Below, piece by piece: positions 7,630 through 16,521 of a stretch of DNA of 58,001 nucleotides. The stretch comes from Chromatiales bacterium (GTDB taxonomy: Bacteria > Pseudomonadota > Gammaproteobacteria > CAMYNG01), in the NCBI GenBank assembly GCA_026990045.1, contig JALSIK010000281.1:1-58001 (forward strand), in the 5' to 3' direction. A program made the position numbers and the translations under genes. The notes beneath the pieces are model-generated. The model saw only the letters and a list, made by a program, of their open reading frames with translations. It was not told the origin of the DNA and searched no databases. Position 1 is the stretch's first letter, and the number at the start of each line of letters is the position of its first letter.

Positions 7630-9090
7630 GTGAACGACGCCCACGATCTGGAGCTCCTGTTGCGTTCCGGCGTGCCCCTGGTGCAGATGGAGACCCGCCA
7701 GGAGCAGCGGGCGCTGGCGCTGCTGGACTGGCTGCAGGGACCCCTGGGCCTGCCGCTGTACCGCTGGTCCGTGACCGAGGGCCTGGCCCGGGTGGTGGGG
7801 GGGCTGGCCATGGAGGGCGAGCACCGCGAGCCGCCCGAGGTGCTGGCGCGCATCAAGGAGGGCGCCCAGGCGGGCCTGTATGCCCTGCTGGATTTCCATC
7901 CCTACGTGGACGAGCCGGTGCACGTGCGCCTGCTCAAGGACATCGCCATGCGCCACGAGGCCACCCGCCAGGTGCTGGTGTTCATCAGCCACCGCATCGA
8001 GCTGCCCGCGGAACTGTCGGCCTGGACCGCGCGTTTCCGGTTGAGCCTGCCCGGGCGCGAGGAACGCCTGCGCATCGTGCGCGAGGTGGCCCGGGAGTGG
8101 AAGCAGGCCCATCCCGGGCGCAAGGTGAAGGCCGAGGCCGGGGCCCTGGACGCCCTGGTGGACAACCTGGCCGGGCTCACGCCGGCCGAGGTGCGGCGGC
8201 TGGCGCGGCGGGCCATTTTCGACGACGGTGCCGTGACCGGCGACGATGTGCCGGCCGTGGCCGAGGCCAAGCACCGGCTGCTGAACCGCGCCGGCGTGCT
8301 GGGCTACGTGTTCGCCACCGAGCGGTTCTCGGACATCGCCGGGCTGGCGGCGCTCAAGCGCTGGCTGGAGCTGCGGCACGAGGCCTTCCGCCGCGGCGAG
8401 GGCCCGGACCTGCCGCGCGGCATTCTGCTGCTGGGCGTGCAGGGCTGCGGCAAGAGCCTGGCGGCCAAGGCGGTGGCGGGGACCTGGGGCGTGCCGCTGC
8501 TGTCGCTGGACATGGGCGCGCTCTACAACAAGTACCACGGCGAGACCGAGCGCAACGTGCGCGAGGCCCTGGCCACCGCCGAGGCCATGGCGCCGTGCGT
8601 GCTGTGGATCGACGAGATCGAGAAGGGCGTGGCCCACGGCGGCGAGGACGGCGGCACCTCGCGCCGGGTGCTGGCGACCCTGCTCACCTGGATGGCCGAG
8701 CGGCGGGCGCCGGTGTTCCTGGTGGCCACCGCCAACGACATCTCGGCCCTGCCGCCGGAGCTGGTGCGCAAGGGCCGTTTCGACGAGATCTTCTTCGTCG
8801 ATCTGCCCGATGCCGCCACCCGCGCCGCCATCTTCGCCATTCACCTGGACAAGCGCGGCCAGGCGCCGGCGCGGTTCAACCTGGAGGAGCTGGCCGCGGC
8901 CACCGAGGGGTTCTCGGGCGCCGAGATCGAACAGGTGGTGGTGGCGGCCCGCTACGCCGGCGGCGAGCGCATCCGCCACCAGGACCTCATGGACGCCGTC
9001 CGCAAGACCCGGCCGCTGTCGCGGGTGATGGCGGAGCACATCGGCCGCCTGCGGGAATGGGGCCGGACCCGCGCCGTGCCGGCGGGCTGA
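7630..9090 (+). CDS. Ycf46-type AAA ATPase
   Basis: 486 residues. The first 220 carry the domain that begins DLELLLRSGVPLVQMET, characteristic of Ycf46-like proteins. The AAA module follows, with Walker A GVQGCGKSLAAK (about 269), Walker B LWIDEIEKG (about 325), a sensor segment VATANDISALPPEL and the arginine-finger region KGRFDEIFF. In cyanobacteria this family is linked to inorganic-carbon use; elsewhere its role is unclear. The GTG at 7630 was chosen because family members begin almost directly with the DLELLL segment. Cytoplasmic; probably an unfoldase or remodeller. It stands alone, with a repeat element after its stop. Confidence 0.85.
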   Translation: MNDAHDLELLLRSGVPLVQMETRQEQRALALLDWLQGPLGLPLYRWSVTEGLARVVGGLAMEGEHREPPEVLARIKEGAQAGLYALLDFHPYVDEPVHVRLLKDIAMRHEATRQVLVFISHRIELPAELSAWTARFRLSLPGREERLRIVREVAREWKQAHPGRKVKAEAGALDALVDNLAGLTPAEVRRLARRAIFDDGAVTGDDVPAVAEAKHRLLNRAGVLGYVFATERFSDIAGLAALKRWLELRHEAFRRGEGPDLPRGILLLGVQGCGKSLAAKAVAGTWGVPLLSLDMGALYNKYHGETERNVREALATAEAMAPCVLWIDEIEKGVAHGGEDGGTSRRVLATLLTWMAERRAPVFLVATANDISALPPELVRKGRFDEIFFVDLPDAATRAAIFAIHLDKRGQAPARFNLEELAAATEGFSGAEIEQVVVAARYAGGERIRHQDLMDAVRKTRPLSRVMAEHIGRLREWGRTRAVPAG

Positions 9091-9104
9091 AGGTGCGGCC
9101 TTAT

Positions 9105-9226
9105 CAACCTGTTGAAAAACAGCCTGCTAAGGCGGGGCAGGGGTGCCCCGCCCGCGAATCTAGCGTGTAAACGCTTGATTCGGCGCGTTGAAAAAGGCCA
9201 GGACGGCCTTTTTCAACATCCTGTTA
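9105..9226. repeat. dispersed two-hairpin element, copy 1
   Basis: About 120 bp between convergent genes. The left end holds the small hairpin CTGTTgaaaAACAG and the right end a perfect 12-bp inverted repeat. Read on the minus strand, it starts at the rhodanese stop codon as TAACAGGATGTTGAAAAAGG. The same start and end recur after rimO at 25591-25666, so it is a repeat family. Confidence 0.65.
9188..9216. terminator. bidirectional hairpin terminator
   Basis: TTGAAAAAGGCC (9188-9199), a 5-base loop and GGCCTTTTTCAA (9205-9216) form a perfect 12-bp stem with T tracts on both strands. It can end transcription of the ATPase gene and of the convergent rhodanese gene. Confidence 0.7.
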
Positions 9227-10105
9227 GCGCGGCTGCATGCCCCGCACCAGGGGCAGGTCCTTGCGCTGGCCGTACTCCAGCATGGAGCCGTCGTAGACCT
9301 TGACCTTGCCGAAGCCCAGCCGGCGCAGGGTGAGCCAGGCACGGGTGGCGCGGTGACCCGAGCGGCAGTAGACGATGACCTCGCGGCCGGGGTCGCCCAG
9401 GCCCGCGGCGGCCAGCCGCTTGCGCAGCGTCTCCACCGGCTTCACGACGAAGCCGCGGTCGAAGTCCACCGCCTCGTCCCAGGGAAACCACCGTGCACCG
9501 GGCAGGTGGCCGGTGCGCGGCGCCCGCGGGTGGCCGGCGTATTCCTCGCGGCTGCGCACGTCGAGCAGGACCGCGCCGCCGGTCGTCGTGGCCGCGCGCA
9601 CCGCCTCCAGCCCGGCCACGGTGTCCGCCGCGGCCCGGGCCGGCGCCGGGTAGCGGGCGGGCTCGAACTTCGGCACGTCATTGGTCACCGGCCGGCCTTC
9701 CAGGATCCACTTGACCAGGCCGCCGTCCACCAGGGAGCGGCGGGCGTGGCCCAGCCGCTCCAGCTCCCACAGCAGGCGCGCCGCGTTGAGCCCGCCCAGG
9801 TCGTCGTAGACCACCACGTGGTGCGAAGGCGAGATCCCCAGGCGGCCCAGGACCCGTGCCACGCCGGCCGGCCCGATGGAGAGGCTCACCCCGCTGCGGG
9901 TGCGGCGGTTGAGGGCACCGTAGGGGAGGTGCCGGGCACCGGGGACATGGAACCGGCGGTACTGGAGGTCGTCGGACATGTCCACCACCACCACGCCGGG
10001 GTCGCGGTAGTGCTCGGCGAGCCAGGCGGTGTCCACCACCAGCGGCGTGGCCGCGGCGGCGGCGGGCAGCAGGAGCATGAGCAGGAACAGGTGCAACCGG
10101 TTCAT
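9224..10105 (-). CDS. exported tandem-rhodanese sulfurtransferase
   Basis: 293 residues. A signal peptide (MNRLHLFLLMLLLPAAAAA) directs it to the periplasm. Two rhodanese domains follow, about 20-140 and 160-290. The second has the active-site loop CRSGHR with Cys247. In the first, the loop position reads YDDLGG with aspartate in place of cysteine, so it is probably structural. Such proteins move sulfane sulfur, for example from thiosulfate, onto acceptors. An exported one suits a sulfur-metabolising cell. The start at 10105 was chosen for the signal peptide; an upstream in-frame stretch of 49 codons looks non-coding. Confidence 0.85.
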   Translation of the reverse strand: MNRLHLFLLMLLLPAAAAATPLVVDTAWLAEHYRDPGVVVVDMSDDLQYRRFHVPGARHLPYGALNRRTRSGVSLSIGPAGVARVLGRLGISPSHHVVVYDDLGGLNAARLLWELERLGHARRSLVDGGLVKWILEGRPVTNDVPKFEPARYPAPARAAADTVAGLEAVRAATTTGGAVLLDVRSREEYAGHPRAPRTGHLPGARWFPWDEAVDFDRGFVVKPVETLRKRLAAAGLGDPGREVIVYCRSGHRATRAWLTLRRLGFGKVKVYDGSMLEYGQRKDLPLVRGMQPR

Positions 10106-10287
10106 GGGACCTCCCGTGGTCGTGATTTCGGCTCCGCTGGTGCCGCCGTTACTTGCCACGGCCGCGGCGGCGCGGCTAGTCTTGGGCTGGCAGGCGGGCG
10201 CAAACCGGCCTGCCGGCGCGACGAACGAGGTCAGGATGGCGTCGGGACGCATCCTGCCACGGCCTCCGGGGGAGGCGGGAACAGAGT

Positions 10288-11712
10288 ATGGCCCAGGTGA
10301 CCTGCAAATACCATCCGGAGCGCCCGGCGGTGTGGCACTGCGAGTCCTGCCGCATCCATTTCTGCCTGGCCTGCGTCACCAGCCCGGACCGGGAGGCGGA
10401 TCCGGTCTGCCCGGTGTGCAGCCGGACGCTGGCGCGGCTGGGGGCCAGTAATCTCATCAAGCCCTTCTGGCAGGACATCTGGCGGTTCTACCGTTATCCC
10501 CTGGCCCCGGCGCCCCTGGTGTTCATGGTGGCGCTGGCGGCGATCAATGCAGCGGTGGGGTGGCTGCTGCCGGCCATCGAGTTCATCGTGCCCATCCTGC
10601 TGGTCATCGTGTTCATCAAGTACGCCTACGTGGCCCTGGAACAGACCGCGCAAGGCCACATGGCCCCGCCGCCGGTGGACGTGGACACCCTCACCGACGA
10701 GCTGGAGCTGCCGTTCAAGCAGATCTTCCTGGTCTTCGCCCTGTTCACCGCCAACATGCTGGCCTACGACGCCGGCGGGGTGACGGCCTTCGCCCCGGTG
10801 CTGGTGCTGTCGGTGCTGGCGTTGCCGGCCGGCGTCATGATCCTGGCCACCGAGCACAGCTTCCTGCACGCCCTCAACCCGCTGACCCTGTGGCGGTTCA
10901 CCCGCGCCATGGGGTCGCCGTACCTGATCCTGTGCGGTTTCCTGCTCCTGCTGCTGGCCGCCTTTGCCACTGCCGCCGAGATCATGATGCGCTTCGCGCC
11001 GCCGGTGCTCACCACCTTCATGATCTCGCTGCTGGCCATGTACTTCCTGCTCATCATGTTTCACCTCATGGGCTATGCCATCTACCAGTACCACGAGGAC
11101 CTCAGCTACGAGGTGGTGGTGGCGGCGCACGAGCAGGAGGAGGCGGGGGACGCCGAGCCGGCCAATCCGGTCCTGGCCCAGGTGGAGATCCTGCTCAGCG
11201 AGGGGCGCATGGAAGCGGCAGCAGAGCGGCTCGCCGAGCTGGCCCGGCAGGCGCCCGGGGATCTCGACGTGCGCGAGCGTTACCACCGCCTGCTGCTGGC
11301 GCGCGGAGACGCCGCCGCCCTGACCGCCCACGCCGAGGACTACCTGGCCCGGCTGCTGCGCGAGCGCCGTGCCGCCCAGGCCATCACGGCGTACATGGAC
11401 TGCCAGCGCCTGGATCCGCAGTGGCGCCCGGATGACGCCCGCGTGCGCATCCAGCTCGCGCAGCTCCTGCGCCACGGCAGCCACGGGCGCGTGGCCCTGC
11501 GGCTGCTCAACCAGTTCCACCGCGATTTTCCGCGCCACCCGCTCATTCCCGAGGCCTACCTGCTGGCGGCCCAGATCATGTGCGAGAACTTCGGCGAGGA
11601 CGACAAGGCGCGCCAGATCCTCGGGTTCCTGCAGCAGCACCATGCCGACAGCCCGCACATGGCCGAGGTCCGGCGCTACCTCCAGGTCATCGACAAGGTG
11701 CGCCAGGCCTGA
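10288..11712 (+). CDS. B-box zinc finger, multi-TM, TPR protein
   Basis: 474 residues. The N terminus is a B-box-like zinc finger with C6, H9, C18, C21, C26, C29, C41 and C44 (ending CPVC). Residues about 65-270 contain five to six hydrophobic segments, so it is a polytopic inner-membrane protein. Residues 290-470 form helical TPR-like repeats (AAERLAELARQAPGDLDVRE, QILGFLQQHHADSPHMAEVR), presumably cytoplasmic. Known bacterial proteins with a B-box plus membrane segments are uncharacterised. It converges on a rhomboid protease that also ends in TPRs, so a functional link is possible. Confidence 0.75.
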   Translation: MAQVTCKYHPERPAVWHCESCRIHFCLACVTSPDREADPVCPVCSRTLARLGASNLIKPFWQDIWRFYRYPLAPAPLVFMVALAAINAAVGWLLPAIEFIVPILLVIVFIKYAYVALEQTAQGHMAPPPVDVDTLTDELELPFKQIFLVFALFTANMLAYDAGGVTAFAPVLVLSVLALPAGVMILATEHSFLHALNPLTLWRFTRAMGSPYLILCGFLLLLLAAFATAAEIMMRFAPPVLTTFMISLLAMYFLLIMFHLMGYAIYQYHEDLSYEVVVAAHEQEEAGDAEPANPVLAQVEILLSEGRMEAAAERLAELARQAPGDLDVRERYHRLLLARGDAAALTAHAEDYLARLLRERRAAQAITAYMDCQRLDPQWRPDDARVRIQLAQLLRHGSHGRVALRLLNQFHRDFPRHPLIPEAYLLAAQIMCENFGEDDKARQILGFLQQHHADSPHMAEVRRYLQVIDKVRQA

Positions 11713-11735
11713 ACGGCCGGGGGCGGCGGCCCGCG

Positions 11736-13205
11736 TCAGAAGCGGGCGTGGCGCAGCTGTCGTGCGGCCTCGCTGTCGGGGAACCGGGCCTGCAGCAGCT
11801 CCACCAGTTCCCGGGCGCGGGCGGCATTGCCGGCGCGGGCAAAGGCCTTGACCAGGGCCGCCACGGCCTCCGGCAGGCCGGCCGGGGCCGGGGTGTGGTC
11901 CAGCAGGTGGGCGAGGATGGCCTCGGCCGATTCCAGCCAGCCGCAGGCGAGAAACCGGCGCATGAGCCTCACGGCCCGCTCGTCCGCCGGCAGGGCCCCG
12001 GGGGCGTAGCGCTGCAGGTCCTGGAACACGCGGTGCATGAGGTTCACCGTGTTGTCGTCGTCCTGCTCCAGCTCCAGCACCGCCCGGGCCGCGCGGCGGA
12101 ACTCCTCGCTCTGCGGCTGCAGCTTGGCCAGGTTGAAGCGCTGGGCCAGCACCTCGGGGTGGCCGGGCCAGCGATGGGCCAGGGCCCCAAGCAGGGCCCG
12201 GGCCTGGTCCAGCTCCAGCCGCGCCACGTGCCGGCGCACGGTGTCCAGCCCTTCGCGCAGGGCCTGGTGGGCGGGGGCGGTGTCCAGGTGCTGCAGGGTG
12301 ACCAGCCCGGGCAGGCGCAGGGCCAGCAGGCCCGCGGCGGCACCCGTGAGCAGGCCGCCCACGTGGGCCAGGTTGTTCATCTGGCTCAGGCCCAGCAGGT
12401 AGTCGGCCGCCTCGTAGGCCAGCCACACCGGGAGCACGAGGATCGCCGGCGCAGTGACCGAATCGAAGTACACCAGCAGGAAATAGAAAAAGCGCACCTT
12501 GCGCAGCCCGAACAGGGCCAGGTAGGCCCCGGCCAGGCCGGCGATGGCGCCCGAGGCCCCCACCCCCCAGCGGGCGCTGCCCGGCTCCAGCAGGACGAAG
12601 AACAGGCCCGAGAGCACCCCGGCGCCCACGAAGGTGGCCAGGGTGGCGGCACGGCCCCAGGTCATCTCCAGGATGAACCCGAAGGTGAACAGGAACAGCA
12701 GGTTGAACAACAGGTGCCAGCCGTCGGCATGGAGAAAAAAGTAGGTCCACAGATCGCCGAAGCTGAAGCGGGCGGGAATCAGGCCGAAGCGGTAGGCCGC
12801 CACCCGTTCCAGCAGGGCCTCGAAGCGCCGGCGCTGCTCGCGCCAGCGGGCGTAGTCCGCCGAACCGGGGCGGATGATGCTGTCGCTGGCCAGTGCCCGC
12901 TGGAAATCGCCGTCGGCCTGCAGGGCATGGAAGGTGGCCACCCGGCCGCGGGCGGGGTCGCGCTGCCACAGTCCGCGCAGGCGGGCGGCGGCCTTGTCGT
13001 GGCCGGTGTGCTCCAGGTACTGAAGGTACCGCGGTAGTTCCAGCGCCGGCAGGTCCGAGCGGAAGTAGAAGACGTAGGCCTCTTTCTCGTAGTAGCGGTC
13101 CTGGCCCTGGGCCAGCACGTACACCGCCGCCAGCACCAGCATCAGGAGCAGGGTCACCAGCGGCGGGTCGCGCCAGTCGGGCCGCTTGTGCAAGGGAATG
13201 ATCAT
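11736..13205 (-). CDS. rhomboid intramembrane protease with TPR tail
   Basis: 489 residues. The rhomboid core lies at about 150-300: FFLHADGWHLLFNLL, then GVGASGAIAG with nucleophile Ser219, then NNLAHVGGLLTG with His281, so both catalytic residues are present. An extra N-terminal membrane segment (about 15-33) and a soluble insertion of roughly 110 residues precede the core. Residues 310-480 are helical TPR-like repeats. It cleaves membrane-embedded substrates; the TPRs may recruit them. The ATG at 13205 follows GGGTGAG closely; a longer frame upstream has no support. The substrate is unknown. Confidence 0.85.
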   Translation of the reverse strand: MIIPLHKRPDWRDPPLVTLLLMLVLAAVYVLAQGQDRYYEKEAYVFYFRSDLPALELPRYLQYLEHTGHDKAAARLRGLWQRDPARGRVATFHALQADGDFQRALASDSIIRPGSADYARWREQRRRFEALLERVAAYRFGLIPARFSFGDLWTYFFLHADGWHLLFNLLFLFTFGFILEMTWGRAATLATFVGAGVLSGLFFVLLEPGSARWGVGASGAIAGLAGAYLALFGLRKVRFFYFLLVYFDSVTAPAILVLPVWLAYEAADYLLGLSQMNNLAHVGGLLTGAAAGLLALRLPGLVTLQHLDTAPAHQALREGLDTVRRHVARLELDQARALLGALAHRWPGHPEVLAQRFNLAKLQPQSEEFRRAARAVLELEQDDDNTVNLMHRVFQDLQRYAPGALPADERAVRLMRRFLACGWLESAEAILAHLLDHTPAPAGLPEAVAALVKAFARAGNAARARELVELLQARFPDSEAARQLRHARF

Positions 13206-13293
13206 CTCACCCGGTGAAGCATAGCGCGGGACCGGCGGCAACGGAGACCCCGAGCCCGCCCGCGACGGCCGTACCGCTGCCCGATGCACGATT

Positions 13294-13309
13294 TGTGACA
13301 GGTTTCACA
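13294..13309. promoter_or_regulatory. perfect CRP/Vfr-type site
   Basis: TGTGA CAGGTT TCACA matches the CRP consensus in both arms. A plausible -10 box (TAGAGT, 13353-13358) lies downstream without a good -35, placing the site centre about 60-64 bp before the expected transcript start, as in class I CRP-activated promoters. The controlled gene would be the double cyclic-nucleotide-binding protein at 13417; the rhomboid gene is divergent from the same gap. Confidence 0.7.
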
Positions 13310-13416
13310 CTTGGCGGCTGTCGGTTTCCGCGCACGGGACGACATTGTGGGCTAGAGTGAATGCGGTGGGGCCGGACGCCCCACCCGCACTTTTCCGAGG
13401 AGGGCCCGGGGAAATC

Positions 13417-14343
13417 ATGGCCGAACATGCCGGAGCTGCCCTTGCCGGGGGCGAGATGAGCGGGGCCGGGGTGCCTTTCGGCCATCTGTTGTCCGCCGAG
13501 GATCGCCGCCGTCTCATGGCCGCCGGCCGCGTGCGCAGCGTGGCGGCGGGGGCGACCCTGTGCCGCCGCAACGAGGTGGACGGGCGCGCGTTCATCATCG
13601 TCCTCGGCGAGGTGGAGGTGGTGGAGCAGGCGGGCGGCCGGCGGACGGTGCTGGCCCGGCTGCGCCGGGGCGAGCTGTTCGGCGAGATCGCGGCCCTGTT
13701 CGGCCTTCCCCGGGTGACCGACGTGGTGGTGAGCCGCCCCGCGGTGCTGCTGGAAATCGACGGCCGCGCCCTGGACGAGCTCATCATCGCCCGCAGCCGG
13801 TTGCGCCACGCCATCATGCAGCGCTGCCGCCACCGGATCACGGCCACGGCGCTGCGGACCGTGGCCCCGTTCCGGGACCTGCCGCCCCCCGCCCGCGAGC
13901 GGCTGGCGGCCGGTGCGGCCTGGGTCACCTTCGCGCCCGGTCGTGACATCGTCCGCGAAGGGGAGGCGGGGGATGGACTTTACGTCATGTTGTTCGGGGC
14001 CGCCCGGGTCACGGTCCCCGGCCCGGAGGCGCCGGTGAACCTGGCCCTGCTGCGCCCCGGCGAGTACTTCGGCGAATGGGCGGTGCTCACCGGCGCGCCG
14101 CGCGCGGCCACGGTGACGGCCGTCACCCAGGTGGAGGCGCTGCGGGTGGAGCGCGAGACGTTCCTCGCCCTGGCCGACGAGCATCCCGAGGTGAAGATGC
14201 AGGTGGAGGCCCTGTGCCGGCGCCGGCACGAGGCACTGCTCTACAGCGGCCGCCATCCGGGCGCCGCGCGCACCGCGCACCGGCTCCTGGCCAGCATCGA
14301 GCAGGTGGTGTCGGGGCAGCGCCGCCACCTGTACGGCCTGTAG
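13417..14343 (+). CDS. tandem cyclic-nucleotide-binding protein
   Basis: 308 residues with two cNMP-binding folds, about 20-145 and 155-280. Each shows the beta-roll pattern: RRGELFGEIAALFG in the first and RPGEYFGEWAVLTGAPRAATV in the second. The second keeps the GEWA...PRAATV phosphate-binding layout; in the first the arginine region reads LPRVTDVVV. There is no DNA-binding domain, so it is a cytoplasmic sensor or adaptor rather than a Crp. Start at the ATG after GGGGAAATC. A perfect CRP-type site about 110 bp upstream suggests that cyclic AMP also controls its expression. Confidence 0.8.
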   Translation: MAEHAGAALAGGEMSGAGVPFGHLLSAEDRRRLMAAGRVRSVAAGATLCRRNEVDGRAFIIVLGEVEVVEQAGGRRTVLARLRRGELFGEIAALFGLPRVTDVVVSRPAVLLEIDGRALDELIIARSRLRHAIMQRCRHRITATALRTVAPFRDLPPPARERLAAGAAWVTFAPGRDIVREGEAGDGLYVMLFGAARVTVPGPEAPVNLALLRPGEYFGEWAVLTGAPRAATVTAVTQVEALRVERETFLALADEHPEVKMQVEALCRRRHEALLYSGRHPGAARTAHRLLASIEQVVSGQRRHLYGL

Positions 14344-14409
14344 CGCCGATTCCTTCGCTTTATCTTTTCCCGTGCCCGTGCTTCACTGGCGCCGGCGCCC
14401 CGGGCGCGG

Positions 14410-14415
14410 TATAAC
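14410..14415 (+). promoter_or_regulatory. candidate -10 box (TATAAC)
   Basis: TATAAC in GC-rich surroundings, about 55 bp before the PA2779-like gene and on its strand. No clear -35 is present. Confidence 0.4.
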
Positions 14416-14470
14416 AGGCGCGCGGCATGCACCATGCCGCCGAGACAGTCCACAGGGGAGGTTTGCCGCC

Positions 14471-14887
14471 ATGTCCATGCTTCGTCATTCCGGTCCCGTT
14501 GCATACTTCGTTACCGTAATGTTTGCCGTGGCCGCCGTGAGCGGTCCTGCCTCCGCGGCCATGGTGTCCACGCCGCAGCTGATGGAAGCGCGGGAGGCCG
14601 CAATGGATGCCGCCGCCCGGGCGCGCCTGGAGCGGGGGCTGGTGGAGCTGGGCGTGGAGCCGGCGCAGGCCCGCCAGCGCGTGGCGGCCCTCACCGACGC
14701 CGAGGTGGCCGAGCTGGCCGGCCGCCTGGACGAGGCCCCCGCGGGGCAGGGCGACGCCCTGGTGCTCGTGGCCGTGGTGTTCCTGGTCCTGTTGTGGACC
14801 GACATCATGGGCTACACCGACATCTTTCCCTTCGTCAACAAGTCGCCGGACGGCCGCCGCGGGCCGGTGGTCACGCCGCGGAATTGA
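14471..14887 (+). CDS. PA2779-family protein
   Basis: 138 residues: signal peptide or anchor at the N terminus (about 8-29), a helical middle with LVELGVEPAQARQRVAALTDAEVAELAGRLDE-type repeats of charge, then a C-terminal hydrophobic segment (LVLVAVVFLVLLW) followed by DIFPFV. This matches the PA2779 family, which nearly always sits next to a PA2778-type cysteine peptidase, as it does here. The pair is thought to act together in the envelope, but the role is not established. Start chosen at the ATG after GGGGAGG with a short spacer. The stop overlaps the next gene's start. Confidence 0.8.
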   Translation: MSMLRHSGPVAYFVTVMFAVAAVSGPASAAMVSTPQLMEAREAAMDAAARARLERGLVELGVEPAQARQRVAALTDAEVAELAGRLDEAPAGQGDALVLVAVVFLVLLWTDIMGYTDIFPFVNKSPDGRRGPVVTPRN

Positions 14888-15858
14888 ACCGGTGCCGGGG
14901 CGCGCGGCGGGCGCGCCCGCTGTACGGGTGGTTCTTGTTGCTGGCGCTGGCGGGCTGCGCTGCGCCGCCCCAGACCGCACGCCTGCTGCAGGAGCCGCCG
15001 CGGGATTTGCCGCCGGCGGTGGAGCTGGCGGCGGCGCCGTTCTTTCCGCAGGAGGATTACCAGTGCGGGCCGGCGGCCCTGGCCACGGTGCTGGGCGCCA
15101 GCGGGCTCGACATCGATCCCGAGGCCCTGGTGCCCCAGGTCTACTTGCCCGCGCGCCGCGGCAGCCTGCAGCTGGAGCTGGTGGCCGCGGCCCGCCGCCA
15201 CGGGCGGCTGGCCTACGTGCTGGGGCCGGATCTCGAGGAGTTGCTGCGGCAGGTGGCCGCGGGACACCCGGTGCTCGTCCTGCAGAACCTGGGCACGGAC
15301 TGGTATCCCGTGTGGCATTTCGCGGTGGTGGTGGGATACGACCTGGCCCGGGGCGAAGTGGTCCTGCGCTCGGGCCGGCGACCGCGGCACCGGGTGGGGC
15401 TGGCCCTGTTCGAGCGCACCTGGGGCCGAGGCGGGCACTTCGCCCTGCTGGTGGTGCGCCCGGGCGACTGGGCGCCGGCGTTCCGCCCCGGCGCCTACGC
15501 GCGGGCAGTGGTGGCGCTGGAGGCCGCGGGCCGATGGGAGGCGGCCCGGGCCGCGTACGCCGCGGGGCTCCGGCGCTGGCCGGGCTCGGTGGTGCTGGGC
15601 ATGGGGCTGGGTAACACGCTCCACGCCCTCGGGCGGCGCGAGGCGGCCGCCGCCGCCTTTCGTGCCCTGCTGCAGCGGCGGCCGGATTATGCCCCGGCCC
15701 ACAACAACCTGGCCCAGGTGCTGCTGGAACTGGGCGAGCTGGCGGCGGCACATGGGCACGCCCGGCGGGCGGTGGCACTGGGCGGTCCCCATGCCGCCGT
15801 TTACCGCGAAACCCTGGACCGGATCGAGACCGCGCTGGCCCGCGCCGGGGGCAGATGA
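14884..15858 (+). CDS. PA2778-family lipoprotein cysteine peptidase
   Basis: 324 residues starting with a TTG that overlaps the previous stop (TTGA), which points to translational coupling. The leader ends in LALAGC, so the protein would be lipidated at Cys25. A C39-like papain-fold domain follows: DYQCGPAALATVL gives the catalytic Cys61, and WHFAVVVGYD gives His145. Residues 205-320 form TPR-like helical repeats. The partner gene encodes the PA2779-family membrane protein. The substrate is unknown; C39 relatives cleave Gly-Gly leaders, but no such peptide gene is visible here. Confidence 0.82.
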   Translation: MNRCRGARRARPLYGWFLLLALAGCAAPPQTARLLQEPPRDLPPAVELAAAPFFPQEDYQCGPAALATVLGASGLDIDPEALVPQVYLPARRGSLQLELVAAARRHGRLAYVLGPDLEELLRQVAAGHPVLVLQNLGTDWYPVWHFAVVVGYDLARGEVVLRSGRRPRHRVGLALFERTWGRGGHFALLVVRPGDWAPAFRPGAYARAVVALEAAGRWEAARAAYAAGLRRWPGSVVLGMGLGNTLHALGRREAAAAAFRALLQRRPDYAPAHNNLAQVLLELGELAAAHGHARRAVALGGPHAAVYRETLDRIETALARAGGR

Positions 15859-15877
15859 CGGGCGGAGCGGGGCGGGG

Positions 15878-15883
15878 TATGAT
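15878..15883 (+). promoter_or_regulatory. candidate -10 box (TATGAT)
   Basis: TATGAT about 55 bp before the YfaZ-like gene, on its strand. No recognisable -35 is present. Confidence 0.4.
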
Positions 15884-15937
15884 GCACGGCGCCCGTGCCC
15901 GTGGCTGCGCCGTTTCACCCCACACGAGGAGACGCCG

Positions 15938-16501
15938 ATGATCGCGAGGCTTGTCACCGTCCTGTTGCCGTTTCTGATCCTGCTGCCGGCCCCGGCCCGG
16001 GCCCAGACCCTGGACATCGCGGTCAGCAGTGACGCCGCTCGCTTGCAGTATGGCAGCGATGTGCTGGGTGGATCACTCGGCCGGCTGGAGGGAACCGGCG
16101 GCCTGCTGTACAACGGTGACGACGACTTCCTGTTCAACCTGGGACTGCAGGTGCGGGGCGAGAACCTGGATGCCCCGGTCCTGGCCGCGCTGGGCCTGCG
16201 GCTGTACGTGGGAGACGCGGGCAACGACAGCGTCACGGGACTGGCGCTGGGCGGGGAACTCACCTTCAGTCCCGATGCGGCCCCGGGACTGGAGTTGGGC
16301 GCGTATCTCTATTTCGCCCCCGATCCGCTGGCCTTTTCCGACATCAGCGGCCTCATCGACTGGGGGGTGCGCGTGGGTTACCAGATCATCCCCCTGTCCA
16401 CGCTGTACGTGGGTTACCAGCGGGTGGCGGTGGACCTGGAACGGGGCGGGGAGTACGAGCTGGATGACAGCGTCGTCGTGGGCCTCCGCCTCGCGTTCTG
16501 A
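15938..16501 (+). CDS. YfaZ-like outer-membrane beta-barrel protein
   Basis: 187 residues. The signal peptide (MIARLVTVLLPFLILLPAPARA) is followed by alternating hydrophobic strands with aromatic girdles, and the chain ends in LRLAF, the terminal phenylalanine expected of proteins inserted by the Bam complex. The repeated LGLRLYVGD, GGELTFSP and LGAYLYFAPDPLAFSD segments resemble the YfaZ family of small barrels. Function unknown; possibly a channel or a structural protein. GAGGAGA lies just upstream of the ATG. Confidence 0.75.
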   Translation: MIARLVTVLLPFLILLPAPARAQTLDIAVSSDAARLQYGSDVLGGSLGRLEGTGGLLYNGDDDFLFNLGLQVRGENLDAPVLAALGLRLYVGDAGNDSVTGLALGGELTFSPDAAPGLELGAYLYFAPDPLAFSDISGLIDWGVRVGYQIIPLSTLYVGYQRVAVDLERGGEYELDDSVVVGLRLAF

Positions 16502-16521
16502 GGATGCTCTGCGGCGGCAAC

